Shown here piece after piece: positions 1-11,573 of a stretch of 64,000 nucleotides of DNA. The translations under genes were made by a program, and so were the position numbers. The stretch is from Acanthosoma haemorrhoidale (Eukaryota; Arthropoda; Insecta; Hemiptera; Acanthosomatidae): NCBI GenBank assembly GCA_930367205.1, contig OV884013.1:88041333-88105332 (forward strand), read 5' to 3'. Position 1 is the stretch's first letter. Each line of letters starts with the position of its first letter. The notes under the pieces were generated by a model. That model was not told the origin of the DNA. It made no database searches and was given only the letters and a program-made list of their open reading frames with translations.

Positions 1-224
1 TAAATTCTGAACAGTACAGGCCACGCACGCAAAGTCCAGCGTTGCGAAAAATGGGTGATAATATTTGGTATAATAAGTTGAAAAGTAACAGCAGCACAGA
101 AACTATAAATGTTAATAACTTAGCGTTGCTGAAGGATGTACGTCATATCAGGTACTTACATTCACTCCAACCAATGGAAGCATGTCGAGTGATGTACCAT
201 TCAAAAACTCTCCAATAATTAATA

Positions 225-330
225 TTAATAATTAAAAGCCAAAGAAAAATGATTAGCATGATCGGGACTCGAACTCGGAACTACTCAATATCTAGTCCGG
301 GGCCTCTACCACCTAAGCTACCCTGGCACG
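225..330 (-). repeat. tRNA-derived SINE, copy 1
   Basis: Read on the minus strand, this has a good RNA polymerase III A box (TAGCTTAGGTGG, at 309-320) followed by a B box (GAGTTCGAGTCC, at 263-274), the internal promoter of a tRNA-like head. The part beyond the B box, towards position 225, matches the same part of the repeat at 3490-3612. The similarity therefore extends past the tRNA-like head, which points to a SINE rather than a stray tRNA pseudogene. No proper anticodon arm can be folded, so it is not a functional tRNA gene. Confidence 0.7.
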
Positions 331-1014
331 AGAGATGAACCTGAGCGAGATTTAGGCCGAAGAGAATTCATTAGGGTAGGTAGTCACTCATAGCAGGGCA
401 ACTCACTTATTAATAGTATAAGTCTGCTAATTAATAATAATTGTAAAATGGAACTAATAACAAAATAAATTTTTATCGTGAACAAAGAGAACTAATTGAA
501 AATTTTTTTAAATTAAATATACATTTTGAACTTAATTGCATTGTTTTGTAAATATATAGACCAAATAGAAGATATAAAAGTGAAGGAAACATATTCAAGA
601 ATTGGTCTAGGAGTGAGTGAGTTTCTTAAATATTGATCATATATTTGTGAAAAAAAGACTCAGTATTTTTGCTCCTCAATACTTCATTTTATTTACTAAA
701 CAGTTGGTTTAAAAAAATTTTAAATTGATAAAACTTTGATGAAAAAAAACTGTTAAGATAAGCTCTGGCGATAGTAATTATGCCTGTGAATTGATGAAGC
801 TTAAAGGCCAAAGAGTTTGATACTTGCTTGACGTCAATTTTTTTTTTCAAAGTTCACACAATTTTTTATTCAAAACAAAAGTAATATCCAGGTTGCCATT
901 TTCTGGCGGTGTTGATCTGTTTCGGATTTTCAATTATGGTTTTCGAAAACGAGAAATCCTTACATTTTTAACCCTACACGGGCCTTTTTGTCTATTCTTT
1001 CTGGGAATTGTGAG
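331..1014. other. AT-rich sequence with no recognised gene
   Basis: Nothing with coding character was recognised. A 70-residue open frame at 824-1036 has no domain, splice context or codon bias to support it. Confidence 0.5.
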
Positions 1015-1285
1015 TCTTATACGTAGTATAAGATAGGATAGTTTTATACATCAGTATTTTGGGTATAGTTGTCCAAAACGTCGATTAAGTTATCTTAAAA
1101 ACTTTTTTAAGTGTCATGTGTGGATTACAAATTAATCCTTTGTCCAGGTGGAATCCATGGTATCAAACAGTGCCACCAGGACTATTGAATAAAACTGGTG
1201 GGCAAAATCTGCGTTTTAAGGAGAAAGTAATGGGAGTGAATTTTCCTTCGTTGGCTTTTATTCGCCATTGATTTCATTAATGTTC
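1015..1285 (-). mobile_element. Decayed jockey-type non-LTR fragment
   Basis: This lines up, in order, with the part of family A that follows the reverse transcriptase palm (compare 8970-9190 and 29370-29600). Shared landmarks are TATAGTTGTCCAAA, a stretch encoding a GFHLDK-like sequence, and the GGTGGGCAAAATCTGCG segment. The match is clear but diverged and interrupted by stops, so this is an older relative or subfamily. Element orientation is minus. Confidence 0.6.
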
Positions 1286-1987
1286 AATTTTATGGTTACA
1301 CCAAAAAAATGCTACAGTGGTGCATTGTGCTTAATCTCCAGGGCCGCGTAAATGTGGGTCATAATGCTGCAGAATGGAGCGTAGTAGACATAAACAAAAC
1401 TGATGCATAGGGAAAAGAGAACGTACTTCAAGTAGAGGAAGGAAGTAATAGATTCAGATTTTCTTAAAATGTTCAAATGTTAATAAAAACATTTTTGACT
1501 GAGATTGCTAATGTTACTAACACAAAGTATTTTTTACTCAGCATTGTCATATCATAAGCTCATAAATGCGATGACGACAGAGAGTATATATACATTCCCT
1601 AGCCCACCTTTTTTTGATTAAAAATAATCCATATTATTGATTAAACCTTCTTGGTCACATAGCGTTGCTTAAAATTATAAATATTGCCAACAAGTTACTT
1701 TAAATTAATTAAAAATGGAAATCAGCTAAAACGATATCAGTACCTAGTTTCTATTGTTAGCCCCCAAAAACGTATTTTTTGTAATTATAATTAATGCAAT
1801 ATGAAATTATTCAATTTCATGTTAAGGTATTTAATTTGACCTGAATGTTAAAATTCCAAACATTCGATCTCTCGCAGCTTTAGAGCAGTGACCCGTGGAC
1901 GTTTTAAAGTCAGAGAGAAACGATTCATTTTTTGCCTCCGTTAAATTTTTTTTGCATCAATAACCAGCCAAAGCAAAAAAAACGTTG
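1286..1987. other. Unique AT-rich stretch
   Basis: No gene, repeat or RNA was recognised. It leads into the LTR that begins at 1993. Confidence 0.4.
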
Positions 1988-1992
1988 TTGAA

Positions 1993-2858
1993 TGTCGGGC
2001 TCAGATAACTGAGTATCCCCAAGGTGGGGCGGAGACGCCTGCCGCGGGCTACGGTCACTACAACCTCTTAGCCGCCGTCCGGCGAGCGCCAAGAAAGAGA
2101 TAAGGTGGGCGGACCTGTGGTCTTTCACCCTGGCTGCCAGCCTAATTCGTTTTGATCTGACTCCATAAGATCTTTAGGTGTGTGCCCCGACAAAGCACTA
2201 TGTTCAGGAGAAGAGGTACAGGGTAGGTTTATAGGTAGTTTATGTGATCTTGGAATGACCACAAATTCACACTCGGTGTCTAAGGGTAGGCGAAAACCGC
2301 CAGAATCTCAAAGGTGAGTGTGAACCGGAGAGAAGCAGACTGCATTACCGTGGGAGACGCTACTGGTAAGTTCGTAGGGCCACGGCAACCGTCGTCCGCG
2401 AGGGAGTGGTCTCTCCCAATGAGGTGCTAGTTTTAGCGAGACGAAGGCAGAGAATCCCACTAGGAAGGTGTGGGGTCTGACAACGCCGGACTAAAACATA
2501 GTGAGGTTAGGAGAGAGAGATGCAGAGGTAATTGAATGAGAAGACCCTGGTTTTGAGTAGAGCAGCAGGCGCCAGTGCAGAGACAGAGGAGAGAGTAGTG
2601 TTCCGAGTGACGGTCCGGTTCGTTATGCTGATTCGGTTTAGTCTGGTTTCTTATATAGGTGGACAGCTGTGGTGGGGATGGGTGGGAACCTGCGGCCATT
2701 CCCCCCACTAGCTCCCCCCCACTCACACTGACGTCATAACCTTTATTAAACCTATTGGAGCATAGATACATATTTTCTGATATTCATTTGATGACACGAG
2801 GTCTGATACGAGAAGAGGGGAACTTATAATTATTCATAATTAAGAGGTGGCCACAACA
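1993..2858 (-). mobile_element. Solo LTR, reverse orientation
   Basis: This GC-richer block is the reverse complement relative of the LTR at 10694-11573; the shared part is clearest from about 2160 to 2560. Read on the minus strand it starts TGTTGTGGCCACC and ends GAGCCCGACA, the same terminal CCCGACA as the LTRs at 7814 and 27533. Its 866 bp agrees with theirs. A TATA-like TATATAAG lies at 2650-2657 (minus). The flanks TTGAA (1988-1992) and TTAAA (2859-2863) may be a decayed 5-bp target duplication. The open frames at 1925-2128 and 2460-2771 are spurious. The outer 5' boundary is less certain than the 3' one. Confidence 0.7.
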
Positions 2859-2863
2859 TTAAA

Positions 2864-3489
2864 AAAATTTAAGTTTTAAATATATTGGGTCATATATTTT
2901 TATCATATATATTTGAGCCATACCTGATAGAAAGTAGAACTTCTCCCCTAGGAATTAGCAATAGTCGTATAAAATCAAAGTCAAGATGAGAAGTCTTAAA
3001 AATCGACCCTCAATTAAAAAAAAATTAACAAACGATTAAATAAGGCGAGATGTTTCAGGAAAGTGTCTCGTAGGAAGTCACCTAAGAGAATAAAATACAT
3101 GGGCTTCAGGAGAATAAATAAATTATTTATAATGAGTTTTGTATAAGAATACATATCACTTTTTTTTTCACAAAATAAAGAACATTTAAATGAACTTTTA
3201 CCTAACTGCTTTACAGTAAAAATTACTTCTCATTCGCAAATTGCTATTGTCCAGCCGCAAACGGTCTGAAGAAGCTGAATGGTCATCAGGTAAGTTACCT
3301 GGAGTGCGGTCTCCCACACATTATGGAGAGCCTACCCAATTACTCTTAATTGAAATCGGCATAAGCTCTCATAACTGAGATTCCGGTGGTTATTACCACT
3401 CAAAGACTAAACCACAAGGATAATGGAAAATTCTCAATAAAGTATAAAATAAAATATCAAAAATGACCCAAATTACTTAATCCTCCTGT
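2864..3489. other. Unique AT-rich stretch
   Basis: No feature was recognised. Confidence 0.4.
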
Positions 3490-3612
3490 TTTAAAAACGG
3501 CTATAAGTCAGAGAAAAAAGATAGTGACTGTTACGGGATTCGAACTCAGAACTACCTTATCTTCGGAGAGGTGTGTTTCCATTTGGGCTCTTGAAACCAA
3601 CATAAAGAACTC
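3490..3612 (-). repeat. tRNA-derived SINE, copy 2
   Basis: The minus strand reads GTAGTTCTGAGTTCGAATCC across the B box (about 3535-3555), almost the same as copy 1 at 225-330. The similarity continues into the non-tRNA body down to about 3490. The A-box region near 3575-3600 (GAGCCCAAATGGAAAC) is weaker than in copy 1. Confidence 0.65.
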
Positions 3613-5585
3613 GCAAAATATATATAAAAATTCCAAATCTTAGGATCATTTTGATTTATTTTCAAAGAAAAAAATGTGATGCTAACGAGGGGGGATTTTC
3701 TAGCCATTGCAAGGAAGACCGCTCTTCACAATTCATTTAAGCGCACAAAAACAATTTTTGAGTTACTTTAATTTTTTATTAAACTATAAATCCTCGTTTC
3801 TCCTGATAGTCTGTTTGTTTGCTCTGGTATTTTTCAGTCCCCGATTCAAACTAGAGACATGTAACTTTACATGGAGGTCCGTTTCAATAAGTAAGACATG
3901 AAAAGCATATCCATCTCCATAAAACATCAAATGTCAATTATTAAGTAATTAAGTAGTTATAAACAAAACGATATTTTCCTTAATTTTGAGTTTGGTTGGT
4001 GTTACATAGAAGATATCCATGTCTTGTTTAACAATATGTAATTTATTATGGTGTCACTTACTTTAACTCTACTAGTGTTTTTGTTTAAAGTCATGCTTTT
4101 TTGTATGGTAATTCCATTTGATGACCCAATGATGATGACAATAAAACCAATCCCATGAAAACTAAACGGATAACAATAACTTAATCGGTAGTAAAAAAAT
4201 AAGTATTTTTCTAGCATACAAAGCAACGGATATCAGCGTTCAATTAATAGTCAATTGAGAATAAGAATAAAGTTAACTGATTAACATATATATTAAGCGT
4301 GTTAGGGTACTATCATTTAAAATAGTCAATAAAACTGACAGTAAATATAGCCCTTAATTGTTGATGGATGACACTTGACGTGATTTTTTTGAGTGTATAA
4401 GAGTTTTTTCAAGAGCCGATGGTTGTCATTTTCAGACATATGTCATGTCTGTCGACTTCCCCGCATTGGGGCACACCACTTCACTAGTGGATATCCCTTG
4501 TAAGAACACAGAAGATAAAAATGAAGCAAAAACGAAAAACAATTTTTTTATCTCAATCAGCATCGGAATTTAAGAGACCTTAAATCATCATTGTTTATAT
4601 AGTCACCTGAAATGACATTAATGGTGACTGAGAAGGTAAAGTAATGATGGAATAATAAATCAAGACAATGAATTAATTTAATTTGTTCCAATTTCAAATG
4701 TTTATTAATTTTTCAGTATTTAAAAGAATGAAGCAGCATAAAGTCAAAATATATCTTCTTCGAATCTGTTAGAGTAGCTCAAGAAATGTCATTAGCCAGT
4801 TTGCATAAATGATATGGAAAATCCTTTTAGTGTAAGCTGTATTACGCAGCAATCACTCAATTATCTACTAGTCTGAAACTTGTCACAATGTAAATAGAAT
4901 TGCTTGGTCTTTCTCTATTTTCTACAGATTTCTACAGACATTTAGAATGTCTAATGAGATTCATTACTGTCATTATCAGGTTCTGTCAGATTATCATGAT
5001 ATTTAAAAAAAATATCAGTTATAACTATACTTATTCAAGACTGAAACCCGCTAAAATAGGTCACGCGAACACTTTCGGCGAACTCTCGGTGATGATTTTG
5101 TTCATGACGGTTTTCTCGACCGTTCCATTAACGTATTATGTTACCAAAACAATAACTTTACTAAGGAGAACTCGTATGTTTGCGTTTGACGCCGTTACGG
5201 AATGTTATTAAGATTTAACAAAAAAAATGTTATTAATAAAATTTATTATCTCTTCAATTTTCATTATTCTCATAATATACTGAATTTTTGTATTTTGATT
5301 TCCTGTTTTCACAGAACTATTCCTTATTTACTAAATTCAAACTGTATATATTCAAATATATTTTCTCACAAACTATTAGATGTTTACATATATCCACTTA
5401 TTATTTTTTCCATTACTTTTACTGATTGACAACATATATTCTTATTTTCTTGTAACGAGGACTCGATGCACACATTACGGTATGTATGTTGTCCACTGAT
5501 AAATATGATGAAAATAGCATTCTTCATCAACCTAAGAAGATTCCAAATTAAACACCTATTTTCACATCTATTGTATTTGTATCTT
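3613..5585. other. AT-rich sequence, no recognised gene
   Basis: Short open frames (3707-3901, 4002-4226, 4900-5429) are low-complexity, hydrophobic translations of AT-rich DNA with no recognisable domain. Confidence 0.45.
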
Positions 5586-5589
5586 GAGT

Positions 5590-5760
5590 TGGAACATAGT
5601 GCAAAGGGAACTTTACCAACGACTTGGACCAAAATATCGTACTCCTCTCTCAGGTGAGAATCAAACCTGGTACCAATGCTCGGTCGGCTGGACAAATCCA
5701 ACCGTTGTGGCTATGGAAACACCAGTAAAGAGTTCAGTGCTCTTCCCTTTCTTCAAGTGG
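5590..5760 (-). repeat. tRNA-like dispersed repeat
   Basis: The minus strand carries ATAGCCACAACGGTTGG (an A-box-like block at 5698-5714) and GGTTTGATTCTCACC (a B-box-like block at 5653-5667), about 45 bases apart. This fits a tRNA-derived SINE head of a different family from copies 1 and 2. The overlapping open frames on both strands are better explained by the repeat than by a gene. Confidence 0.45.
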
Positions 5761-5960
5761 CCGGTCATGGTATATCTGCTCTGACAGACTCTTTTTCAAA
5801 ACATTCTTTCGGGCCATTTTCCACGGCTGGCCGGCGGCAAGAAGAAATGGCCAATCAGTTCATGCTCCAGCAAGTCGGTCGCCTAAACGGCTCAGTAACA
5901 ATAACAATCGATAAGAGTATTTCCTATCGAACAATCAATTGCAGCAATAATACCTGAAAT

Positions 5961-7480
5961 GTAGTTATTATGGTGTGTGATTGAGTGATCGTCCAATTCA
6001 AACGTTGCCAGCAAACACAGTTTTGATGCCATTTCTTTAGAAGATCGGTAATCTGTTCTTCTTGGCCTGCCTTGGAACAGATAAGGATGTCTTTAATATT
6101 ACCACTATATCAGAATTTAATTTATGATATTGGACTTGATGTAAAAAAAATACCATGAAACGAAATACTTAGTAAGCATCATAATTTAAGAAATCATTAG
6201 CACAAAAAAAAAAAAAAGTATGCTCGAAGTAAATTTGCATGGGGTTATAGACTATAAAGGGAAAATGTAAAGGGGAAGTACTCTCTTAAATAAATAAATA
6301 CACCCCCGTCCTTTAGCCTTTTAGGGGGAAGTGGACCTTACATAACTGATATGCCCTTTACAACTGCGTAAAAAGTATTTGTTGTCCTTCAAACCTTTTC
6401 GTTATATTGAAGATGGACCCCGTCAGTAATAAAAGGGACACCACTATAGACAAATCCTGAATGGATTAGAAGTAAAACGACGAACAGTAAAATTAATACC
6501 TATAGTAAACAGTATATTCAGTGCTGAAAAAGATTGGAAATAGGAATGCAAGCAATTTTCATGAAATGTTTCTAATATAAAAACTTCATTAATTTCCTAC
6601 GAACTAGTAACTAATCAGTTAAAGTGGAATTTGACTAAATGCCTTGAATAAAATACAAATCAATTGACAATCATCCCTCCCAGAAAATTTGTATATATTG
6701 TAGCAAAATAATTTATACTTTCTAGGTTATTCCGAAAATAAAAAAGGCATTTCAATAGGTATTGTTTGCAAGAATGAATGGCTATTTTTTGTGAATTAGA
6801 GTCATTTTCTATGAAATAAAGACCAAACCAATTGACAAATTTCGAGTCTTAAATCAGACGCTGCAATTTGATTCCTGTTTCAAAACTGGGACTGGATTAC
6901 AAATTCCTGCCTTCGCATTAAGAATGTTTTATGGTATGAGTAATTGCTGGATTTCACTGAACCAAACATACAAGAAATCAATGTTATGAAGTCAAAATCA
7001 TCGGATTGTAATTATTTTTCCTGTCAGTGGAAAATCAAGAAATAATTCTTGATCTAGAAATCTTGAACATGTTTACAAAAGGGTTCTTGGCGTCGAAAAA
7101 TTAAGGTAATGCATGATATTTATATGTAGCTATACTATATAGTTTCAGTGAAATTCAATAACCCTTAACTCAAAGTACTTACCGATTCCTCCGAACTTTA
7201 CCTTCGGTCTTCAGAGTTCACTGCTGCTCCGGGACCGATCAGAGAACTCGGAAGGGTCTTATCGTCAGAGTTGTATAAGAACAGTGGACCACGTTATGCG
7301 CAAACGGCGCTGTTAAACTGTTACTGTGATCTAACCGAGGTGCCACTGACCGATAAACCCTCAATAACTTTCTATCCATTTCGCTAATACATCACCTAAC
7401 CTACGTCCAGCAGCTTCTTAACAATTTTCTGTGAAGATACTTTCAATGTTAACTAGCCGACTATAAAAATTTCATATATA
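5961..7480. other. Unique AT-rich stretch
   Basis: No gene or repeat was recognised. Confidence 0.4.
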
Positions 7481-8244
7481 TAATTCCTTTATTGTGCTAA
7501 AATTACAATCTGCCTTGCTAGGCAATAAGTAATTAAGATATACTATCATTCATACCATATTTACATTTCATCATTCACTCGCTCATTCATTCAGGACATG
7601 ATAACAGAAACTGGTTATTGCCAGGACTCCCACTGTCACTTGATTATAGCAGGTCACGAGGCCACTGCCGTTTCAGTCTCCAAGGAGGATTATAGGGATG
7701 AGTGACGCAGTGCAATGACTGTGCTACAGGATTAGGGTGGTTGGAAAGGCTACTGTGGAATTTCATAAACTTGGAAGGGATAAGTTCTAGAATGTTGGGT
7801 ATATTAAGGTCGTTGTAGCGACCGATAACTATATATGTAAATTACCCTACACTCTGGTTCATAATGTATTATAATAGAAATGAAAATCTATGTAACTTCT
7901 GGTAATAAATCATAGAGAGGTCGGAAGTCGTAGACAAGTAACTCAAAGGGTACGGCAATAAACCATGAGAATTAGCCAGCTGACTGCCATATAACCGAGG
8001 GCAAGGACACTTACCCCTATTGGAATAGACCTTCAGTCCTTCTAGCAGCCATATAAAACACACCCTTTTACCCCAACGGTCATAAAACTAAAAGGAATTG
8101 ACTACCTGTGTATCGTAAAACATACCCGTGGCCGACAGGCTCCGCCTCCCGGCAGGGAAAGGGCACGGGTATTTATATCAAGGGGTTTTCGCCCTGAGAC
8201 ACTCTGTCTCTTAGTCTTCATAGCCGCACGACTTATCACTTACC

Positions 8245-8333
8245 CCAGGGCCACCTGGCCCTGGTGGGCTCACTCTGTTTCCTAGTCTCCACAGCCGATT
8301 ACCTCGCGATATGCCAGGGCCTCGGGGCCCTGG
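8245..8333. repeat. Paired GC-rich hairpins in the LTR
   Basis: There are two perfect palindromes: 8245-8264 (9-bp arms CCAGGGCCA, 2-nt loop) and 8314-8333 (8-bp arms CCAGGGCC, 4-nt loop). Each sits at the end of a roughly 70-bp unit that opens with CACTCTGT and contains CACAGCCG, so the pair arose by tandem duplication. The same arrangement is conserved at 28005-28024 and 28074-28093. Confidence 0.8.
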
Positions 8334-8687
8334 GAGGAAGCCCCCTCAGCCTTCCGCTAATCGACTCTCGCTATGCCACACCTCTACGACGGCACTTTGC
8401 CTCACAGCCTATAGCAGACCCCTGACGACTTGTACTTATTACGCTGCCGATCTCTCGCCCGAACTCTGAAAACTGGTCTTATTCTTTATGAACCTCTGAA
8501 CCTCATCCTGAACACAGTGCCTTGTCGGGACACATCCCTATCAATAAATGGAGTCAGATATTAACGCCTACATGGAACATGGTCCATGTTATTAACTACA
8601 ACAATCCGACAATTGTTGACCTCAGACAATTGTTCACCTTTTCCGACAATTGTGCACCTCCGACAATTGTTCAACCATATCCCGACA

Positions 8688-8764
8688 TCTGGTGACCCAC
8701 GACGTGCACAAGAAGTTACCCGACATCTGGTGACCCACGACGTGCACAAGAGGTTTTCCCGACA
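8688..8764 (+). other. Duplicated LTR-end / primer-binding-site leader
   Basis: After the first LTR terminus (CCCGACA, 8681-8687) comes TCTGGTGACCCACGACGTG. Then CCCGACA recurs at 8719-8725, again followed by the same leader, and a third CCCGACA at 8758-8764 closes the insertion. TGG after a 2-base gap from the LTR end is the usual mark of a tRNA primer-binding site. The related LTR at 27533-28447 lacks this block. Confidence 0.7.
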
Positions 8765-9599
8765 GTCGTTATGAAGGGTTTTGTTGCTGACATAATAAGG
8801 GGCATTTACTATTGTTCTCAGGACTTTTGATTGAAAGGATTGGATACGCTTGATGTTCAACTTTTTTGCTGTCCCCCGTAGCTCTATTTCGTATGTCCAG
8901 ATTGGTTTAAGTATAACTTTGTAGATTAGTAGTTTATTTTCTATTGAGAGATGGGATGTCCTTTGAAGTAGTCTGTATAGTTGTCCAAAGCGTCTGTTTA
9001 GTTCTTGTCTTTTTAGACTCGTATGTGGGTTCCAGGTCAGTCGTTTATCGAGATGGAAGCCTAAGTACCGTACTGTCTTGGATACAGGGAGAGGAATAGA
9101 ATTAAAATAAACTAGTGGACAAGACTTGCGACAAAGGGTGAAGGTAATGTGGGAACATTTTGCTTCATTAACTTTGATCCGCCATTGGTTGCACCAATAC
9201 TCGATCTCGTCAAAGTTTTTGCAGGTTATGGGATGCTATGTCGGGATCCTGGGTTAGATGACAAGACTGCAGTGTCATCTGCAAATGTGGCCAAGAAGGT
9301 ATTGGGAGTAGAGGGGACATCAGCGGTGTATAGGTTGTAGAGGATGGGGCCCAGGACACTGCCCTGTAGAACTCCTGCATTTATAGGATAGTAGTTTGAA
9401 TATTCTAAACCACAGCGGACTTGGAAGAAGCGGTTTGAAAGGTAGGACTGTAGGATTAGGAAAAGGGTCTGTGGTAAATATCTTTTGAGCTTGTAGAGTA
9501 AACCTGCGTGCCAAACCCTGTCAAAAGCTTGAGCTATATCAAGAAAGGCAGCAGTGCAATACTGTTTGGTTTCAAGGGCTGAAAACTTATTAATGCAAT

Positions 9600-10688
9600 G
9601 TTGGAAGTTTCAATGAAGAAAAAAAATACATCACTGTGGCCGAAAGGCATGAATTTTAAATGAATATCGCACTTAATGAACCAACATGAAAGTTACCATC
9701 ACCGACTCCGCCTACCATACTGTTTTTATATAAATATATTTATAGCTATCTTATAAAAAGCATTCAAGTTCAAGGCGTTTAAGCAATTACTGATCGCTGC
9801 AAAAATATCTTTTTCCCAAAATTTGTCAAGGAAAGACAAATTCACCTTAAAAACTGTAAAGTAGACTGTTATCACGTATGAAACTAGTTTATGAACAAGG
9901 GAACTACAAGAGAATCACGTAAATATAAAACAAAAGATGTATGGTCAGGTACGAGAATGATTCTTTAAAAATCATTCTGATCCTATGACAAAGCAAGTTT
10001 AATATGCCACTGATTGCCCACCAACAACTTAAAACCGGCTAAAGCAGGTTCATCTTAACACAAACGCAATTTGCGTAGGACCTCCCTGAGTGTCGATTCC
10101 CCCCCCCCGGTTTTCCTCCTAATACTGCTATCTTAAATCGTATTCTGCGTTAAAAAAAGAGAGCTTACCTAACTCGCATGCTTATGTTGGACGCTCTTGA
10201 GATTATGGTGTTAGTTTTTCGTTACATTTATTAATGGCCAATGGCGTTACATACTTTGGTATAAGTTACCTCTCTTTCCCCCCAGGTTCTGAAAAGAAAG
10301 CCAATCGCAAAGATTGTTGTTAATACAAATAGGTTATTGTACAATATACCGTTTGAGAATTCTTTGATTTGATGAACCTCTTGACATAATCAATTCAGAC
10401 AGTAATATTGATCCCTTAATTACTGACTTCAAACTAATAAACATAATCACATAATTATATTTTCACAAACTATTAGATGTTTAAAACTATCAAAAACTTC
10501 ATTTATTATACTGCAGCTATGGATGAGTCGTTTACGGAAAGGTAATAAAATTCCAAGAATCCGTTTTGTTTCTTCGGCCTTTATACCAATATAATTACCA
10601 AAAGGAGACCTTTAAGAATACATCGATACAATATACTCTTGAATGCATCCTCAGTTCTGGGCAACTCAGTTTCCAATTAGAGATAAAA
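9600..10688. other. Unique AT-rich stretch
   Basis: No gene or repeat was recognised beyond a C9 homopolymer near 10100. Confidence 0.4.
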
Positions 10689-10693
10689 CTACT

Positions 10694-11573
10694 TGCAGCG
10701 ACCGCTAACTACATAAGATAAGTCACCCTATACTCTACTGTATATATATTGTAAATTGGTTATAATATGTTGTAAATTAATTTAAACAAATGTAAATAAC
10801 ATTACCAAACCATAAGTCATTGTAAATATTGTAAACAATAAAAGACCCAGCTGCAAAAAACTAGTTAGAGGCTGGTAGGGTAGAGCAGGTAGCAGGCGAC
10901 CCAGACCGAGGCCTAGGTCACTGCTGAGAACAAAGCGCCACCGCAACTGTGTATCATTGGCCACAATAACGCCTTACAACATTGGCTACTAATGAGCCAC
11001 CGCTGAGTATAAGTGGGCCGGGTTTTGGCCTGTAAATCATTCTAACAACGGCTCTCTAACTGGTGGACTTCGAGCTGCACTAATGTTTCAAGACTTGGCC
11101 TTCTCATTTACGAAAACCTCAGGACCTCTCTTCCTAACCTCGCTATGTTTTAGCCCGGCCTTGTCAGACCCCACACTCTCCTAGTGGGATTCTCTGCCTT
11201 CGTCTCGCTAAAACTAGCAGCTCCTTGGGAGAGACCTCTCCCTCATAGACAACGGTTGGCATGGCCCTACAAACTTTACCTAGTAGTGTCTCCCACAGCA
11301 ATTCAGTCTGCCTCTCTCCGGTTCACACCCACTTTTGGGATCCGGACAGTTTTCGCCTACCCTACAGTGTGAATTCGTGGTCATTCCAAGACCACATAAA
11401 CTACCTACCCTATACCTCTTCTCCTGAGCATAGTGCATTGTCGGGGCACTTACCTATCAAATATGGAATCAGATAGTAAGAACCGTCATGAAGCAATTGT
11501 CCAGGTCATAGCTTAATCAACCCTCACAACGTCACCAGGGCTAGGGTAACTAGGCACCCCCCTCGTGACGACA
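10694..11573 (+). mobile_element. Solo LTR (same superfamily)
   Basis: It begins TGCAGCGACCGCTAACTA, nearly the same start as the LTRs at 7814 and 27533, and plausibly ends GTGACGACA at 11573, giving 880 bp. Its middle part (about 11096-11475) is the forward counterpart of the reverse LTR at 1993-2858, and it shares the TTGTCGGGGCAC and GAATCAGATA landmarks with the others. AATAAA is at 10837-10842. The flanking 5-mers (CTACT and CGCCA) do not match, so the end may be misplaced or the copy recombined. The open frames at 10782-11476 are spurious. Confidence 0.75.

Larger units (their letters stand above)
7814..8764 (+). mobile_element. LTR insertion inside family A copy 1
   Basis: It starts TGTAGCGACCG and ends CCCGACA. 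It is flanked by the 5-bp target duplication GTCGT (7809-7813 and 8765-8769), and the uninterrupted sequence is seen in the sister copy near 29155-29170. The LTR proper is 7814-8687 and is followed by a primer-binding-site-like TGGTGACCCACGACGTG. AATAAA lies at 8543-8548 in the R-like part, with the same context as in the LTR at 27533. No internal coding region remains. The family looks like BEL/Pao or Gypsy; the LTR alone does not decide. The open frames at 7869-8063 and 8561-8860 are spurious or chimeric. Confidence 0.9.
7484..9582 (-). mobile_element. Jockey-type non-LTR element, 5'-truncated (family A copy 1)
   Basis: This is the 3' part of a non-LTR retrotransposon read on the minus strand. 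It runs from the end of the palm (about 9582) through the thumb and C-terminal region, whose minus translation includes NIKRIQSFQSKVLRTIVNAP and YYVSNKTLHND. The 3' UTR ends near 7484 in an AATAAAGG-like terminus. It matches 28981-30352 closely wherever both exist. The copy is broken at 7814-8764 by an LTR insertion and has further frameshifts, so it is dead. The 5' end at about 9582 is a truncation, as usual for LINEs. Confidence 0.85.

Noticed and set aside
255..327. Functional tRNA gene
   Set aside because: The A and B boxes are good, but the acceptor and anticodon stems do not pair and the same sequence plus a non-tRNA body recurs at 3.5 kb, so it is a SINE.
2460..2771. 103-residue minus frame
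   Set aside because: It lies within the reverse-oriented LTR at 1993-2858 and has no conserved counterpart frame in the LTR at 10694.
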